Assembly (NCBI GenBank): GCA_015056255.1
Contig: SVGP01000016.1
Location: 1 to 64,000, forward strand
DNA from: Clostridiales bacterium
GTDB lineage: Bacteria; Bacillota; Clostridia; Christensenellales; Aristaeellaceae
Direction: 5' to 3'
Length of the DNA: 64,000 nt
This document shows, one piece after another, positions 61,412 to 64,000 of the stretch; position 1 is the first letter of the stretch; the number at the start of each line of letters is the position of its first letter. The notes below the pieces were generated by a model. The model was given only the letters and a program-made list of their open reading frames with translations. It was not told the origin of the DNA and did not search any database. The translations under genes and the position numbers were made by a program.

Positions 61412-63343
61412 CTATTCTCTTTCGATATAATCTCCCTTGACAAAGCCCGAAAGCTCCACGGTCTTGATTTTGAACCAGCCGTCCTCGGCAGGCTCAACGA
61501 CAATCAGCCGATCGTTGTGGTTTAAAAGACCCACAACGCCGTAGCTCGTCGCGGGACCGCCTCTGACATTCAAGGTAGAGGAGGCAGTTTCAAGCTTCAC
61601 GCGCGCGTAGTATTCGTCGCCCTGAAGCGGCGGAAGCGGCGCGGGCGTGGGACGGGGCGTGGGACGCGCGCGGGCGAGGCCTACGCTGTCCGGAAGGGCG
61701 GATATTTCGGTAAGCGTTTCACCCGTCCAGTCGATTCTTTCAAGCGTCATGCCGGGATAATAGAATTTGAGGATTTCCTCATACGTTTTTTCGTACTCGC
61801 CCGCCATGGTTTCCGCGCCTCTTTGGCTCATGCCGACGCCGTGTCCGAAGCGGCGGGAATAGATGTTATAGCCGATTTTCGTTTCTTCGATCGTGAAAAT
61901 TTCGATATTCGTGGTGTTGATGGACAGCTTCAGCGCCTGCTCGACCACGCCATAGGTGGCAAGTTTGATGCTACGCGTTCCTTCAAGCGGTTCAAAGTCC
62001 GAATAAAGGAAGGGATCTACGTCGATCACGGGCTCGGCCTCATCCGGCGTGGATTCCTCCTGATCCGCCTTCGTAAACGACCAGCCAAACGACCAGGAGG
62101 AAGTGGGCGCAGGGGTCAGGGTGGGTTCCGGCTCAGAGGGTGTGGGCTCCTCAATCGTGGCCTCTGAGGGCGTCGGGAAAAGCGCGAGATATTCCGGATT
62201 GTCGCCCAGAATGCGCTTTCCGGAGGCCTCAACCTCAAAGACCATGTTTCTGTACATGCGGCTGCCCTTTTGGTCAGGATCGGCAAGCTCAATGGATTTG
62301 ATGTTGTCGATTCGGATGTTTTCAATCTCGTCGCTCATGCCAAGAGACGCCATTTCCTCGGAAAGGGCCGTTGCCAAGAGGCGATGGATTTCGCTGCCGT
62401 AAGCAGGCGCATACGGGATGCGCGCGGATTTGACCGTGCTTTTCGGATTTTCAAGATCGTAGGGATCGTCCTTCATCTCGATGTATTCCGCGCCGCTTCC
62501 GCCCCAGATCTGCTTTGCGCTGGCGACCTGGCCGCCGTTGGATGCGGTGTAGTAGCATTTGGCGTATTTGCCGTTGGCCATGCCGACAATACCGCTGGTT
62601 TCCTGAACGGCTGTAATGACATTGGTATATCTCTTGTCAAATCCCTTGTACACCTGATCCTGCGTGGTGTCGACCACATCGTATGCGCGGCTTTTCGATG
62701 TGCGCTTTGCGTCGATGGCATAGGTACGCGCGGCGATGGCCTGCGCCTTCAATGCCTCAATCGGGAACGAATCGCTCATTTCGTAGGCGACGACGCCCAG
62801 AAGATAATCCTCGATGCCAATGGTGAGCGTGGCGTCGATCAGGCCGTTTTCATTGACCAGCTTTAAATCGCCCGCAAACAGCGCGTCTTTTTCGCTTTCG
62901 TGAATATAAAGGCCGTTTTCTTCTTGATCATCCGACGGCAGATGTCTTTTGAGTGTAAAGCTCGACCCCATGTCGAGCGTCATGCCCCCGCAGGTCAAAA
63001 GAAGCTTTCCCCCGTCGGCGCTCACTTCAATTTCGCTGCCTCTTGAAAAGCGGAAGCCCGCGTCGCCGTCAATGGTGTACGCGCCGTCGAGCGTCATGCC
63101 CAAAGCTTCTGCGCGGGAGAGCGATTTTAAATACACGCGAATCAGCCCGTCATCCACGATGTCGCTCTTTTTTGCCGCGAGCGCATCGCTTCTGTCGTTT
63201 TTCCCAAGCGTCATGCCCAAAAGCACGATGAGGATCAAGGATATTACGCCGGAAAATACGCCGATGCGCTTGATGCGCTTGATTCTCGCTCTTTTCTTTT
63301 TCAGCTTCATCCGCTGCTCTTTGGTCAGTTTCGTATTTGCCAT
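61412..63343 (-). CDS. SpoIID/LytB domain protein with C-terminal SH3b domain
   Basis: 643-residue membrane-anchored wall protein. A very basic N-terminus (KLKKKRARIKRIKRIG) leads into a membrane helix (about 28-46). The SpoIID N-half follows (DYLLGVVAYEMSDSFPIEALKAQAIAARTYA, near 180-210, to IWGGSGAEYIE). An unusually long linker of about 100 residues rich in Pro, Thr, Ser and Glu precedes the second half with GHGVGMSQRGAE. A Pro-rich spacer and an SH3b domain (about 580-643) end it. SpoIID is a lytic transglycosylase in spore engulfment; relatives such as amidase enhancer LytB act on wall glycan. The start at 63343 follows GGAGGAG. It is paired with the caspase-like gene. Confidence 0.9.
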   Translation of the reverse strand: MANTKLTKEQRMKLKKKRARIKRIKRIGVFSGVISLILIVLLGMTLGKNDRSDALAAKKSDIVDDGLIRVYLKSLSRAEALGMTLDGAYTIDGDAGFRFSRGSEIEVSADGGKLLLTCGGMTLDMGSSFTLKRHLPSDDQEENGLYIHESEKDALFAGDLKLVNENGLIDATLTIGIEDYLLGVVAYEMSDSFPIEALKAQAIAARTYAIDAKRTSKSRAYDVVDTTQDQVYKGFDKRYTNVITAVQETSGIVGMANGKYAKCYYTASNGGQVASAKQIWGGSGAEYIEMKDDPYDLENPKSTVKSARIPYAPAYGSEIHRLLATALSEEMASLGMSDEIENIRIDNIKSIELADPDQKGSRMYRNMVFEVEASGKRILGDNPEYLALFPTPSEATIEEPTPSEPEPTLTPAPTSSWSFGWSFTKADQEESTPDEAEPVIDVDPFLYSDFEPLEGTRSIKLATYGVVEQALKLSINTTNIEIFTIEETKIGYNIYSRRFGHGVGMSQRGAETMAGEYEKTYEEILKFYYPGMTLERIDWTGETLTEISALPDSVGLARARPTPRPTPAPLPPLQGDEYYARVKLETASSTLNVRGGPATSYGVVGLLNHNDRLIVVEPAEDGWFKIKTVELSGFVKGDYIERE

Positions 63344-63488
63344 GTTGTTTCTCCTCCTGCCTGCGCTATCTTTGACGCGCGATGGGGCGGCGGGGTTCAA
63401 TTTTGGTTTTGCGATGTTTCAGAAATTTTGGATGCACAGTCAGTATCGGTTGTTTTTGGAAAAATATTCGTTTTTCATAAAATACACA

Positions 63489-63566
63489 GCGGGCGTGTAA
63501 TGCACGCCCCTACATTTAATTATATTCCCATCACTTCATGTAGGGGCGACACTCAACGCCCGCGCA
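63489..63566. repeat. Paired-hairpin repeat (family A)
   Basis: GCGGGCGTGTAATGCACGCC and CACTCAACGCCCGCGC at the ends, with inner arms CCCCTACAT and ATGTAGGGG. It lies between the phosphohexomutase stop and the SpoIID gene. Confidence 0.8.
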
Positions 63567-63616
63567 TTCTCTTTTCAGGCTCGGACAAAGCGCGAACGCT
63601 TCATTCCAAACCCCGC

Positions 63617-64000
63617 TTATTTGGTCAGTGCAGCCGCTGCGTCGGAAAGCTTAATAAGCTGCTCCTTGGCTTCGCATTCGGTCTTTTCGCGAACGCCTAC
63701 ATAAATCTTGAGTTTCGGCTCGGTGCCGCTGGGACGCACGCACGCCCAGGCGTCGCCTTCGAGCACGTATAAAAGCACGTCGGCGCGGGGCAGACCCATC
63801 GTGCCTTCGTTTTTAAAGTCGAGCGCTTCAACGACCTTGCGTCCGCCGATTTCGCAGGGCGGATTTTCGCGCAGGTTTCTCGTCGCAGCCTCGCGCTTGG
63901 CCATGCCGTCCACGCCGGGCATGGTGACGGAAACGGTCTTCTCGGCAAAGTAGCCGTACTTTTTGAACATTTCCTCCATCGCGTCAAACAGGCTCTTGCC
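63617..64000 (-). CDS. Phosphoglucomutase/phosphomannomutase (C-terminal part)
   Basis: Last 127 codons of an alpha-D-phosphohexomutase; the start lies beyond the window. The C-terminal domain carries the phosphate-binding RPSGTEPKLKIYVGV loop (about 40 residues from the end) and the preceding DFKNEGTMGLPRADVLLYVL segment. The enzyme interconverts 1- and 6-phosphohexoses for nucleotide-sugar and wall polymer synthesis. Glucose versus mannose preference cannot be decided from this domain. Confidence 0.9.
   Translation of the reverse strand, partial: GKSLFDAMEEMFKKYGYFAEKTVSVTMPGVDGMAKREAATRNLRENPPCEIGGRKVVEALDFKNEGTMGLPRADVLLYVLEGDAWACVRPSGTEPKLKIYVGVREKTECEAKEQLIKLSDAAAALTK

Overview
The window looks like a chromosomal segment of an anaerobic Clostridia-class Firmicute. 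Supporting points seen in the sequence: strong AGGAGG-type ribosome binding sites, consensus sigma-A promoters, an F-type ATP synthase with a Na+-type c subunit, an IspH-ribosomal protein S1 fusion, a T-box leader on leuS, a SpoIID-type protein, and interspersed palindromic repeats of the kind common in gut and rumen Clostridia. Class is fairly secure; anything finer (a Christensenellales-like lineage is my guess) is inference.

Layout. 1-6.5 kb (minus): ATP synthase operon atpZ-atpI-atpB-atpE-atpE-atpF-atpH-atpA-atpG-atpD, cut off inside atpD; atpE is duplicated and the two products are identical. 6.6-7.6 kb (plus): a secreted SH3-repeat protein. 7.7-12.1 kb (minus): GH3 glycosidase, TraX-like membrane protein and M18 aminopeptidase with overlapping stops and starts. 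12.2-13 kb (plus): tcdA, read divergently from the GH3 operon. 13.1-24 kb (minus): PurO-like protein, tandem esterases, two MATE transporters, a YlbJ-like membrane protein, a secreted unknown, an MFS transporter and GltS. 24.1-28.7 kb (plus): an unknown, a zinc metallopeptidase, a zinc-ribbon/DUF2007 protein, a polysaccharide deacetylase-like protein and a DUF4272 protein. 28.7-36 kb is a mixed accessory stretch: an XRE/S24 repressor lacking its catalytic residues facing a small Cys-rich protein, a nucleotidyltransferase, an M20D amidohydrolase, azlCD, and an M56-like protein without its zinc motif. 36.2-40.3 kb: a secreted GDSL hydrolase facing a double-FHA ABC transporter.

40.6-54.1 kb (minus) is one long run of core cell-envelope and housekeeping genes: FHA protein, RodA, class B PBP, MoxR ATPase, DUF58, a DUF4129-like membrane protein, uvrC, pepV, cmk, plsC and ispH-rpsA. 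The order FHA-RodA-PBP recalls the actinobacterial fhaB-rodA-pbpA arrangement and suggests a peptidoglycan synthesis module tied to a MoxR-DUF58 chaperone/adaptor pair. 54.3-58.2 kb: uppP (lipid carrier recycling) and T-box-controlled leuS. 58.2-64 kb: two small membrane proteins, then a minus-strand pair made of a SpoIID/SH3 wall protein and a secreted caspase-fold protease with a Big2 domain and an EF-hand-like loop, and finally a phosphohexomutase cut by the window end.

Three dispersed repeat families lie between genes: GC-rich paired hairpins with CCCTACA/TGTAGGG inner arms, GGCTCCCT/AGGGAGCC elements, and short ACAGAC/GTCTGT palindromes at gene 3' ends. No tRNA, rRNA, CRISPR array, transposase or prophage block was recognised. 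The least conventional items are the SpoIID-caspase pair, the enlarged ATP synthase subunit a beside duplicated two-carboxylate c subunits, and the FHA-linked transporter and wall cluster.
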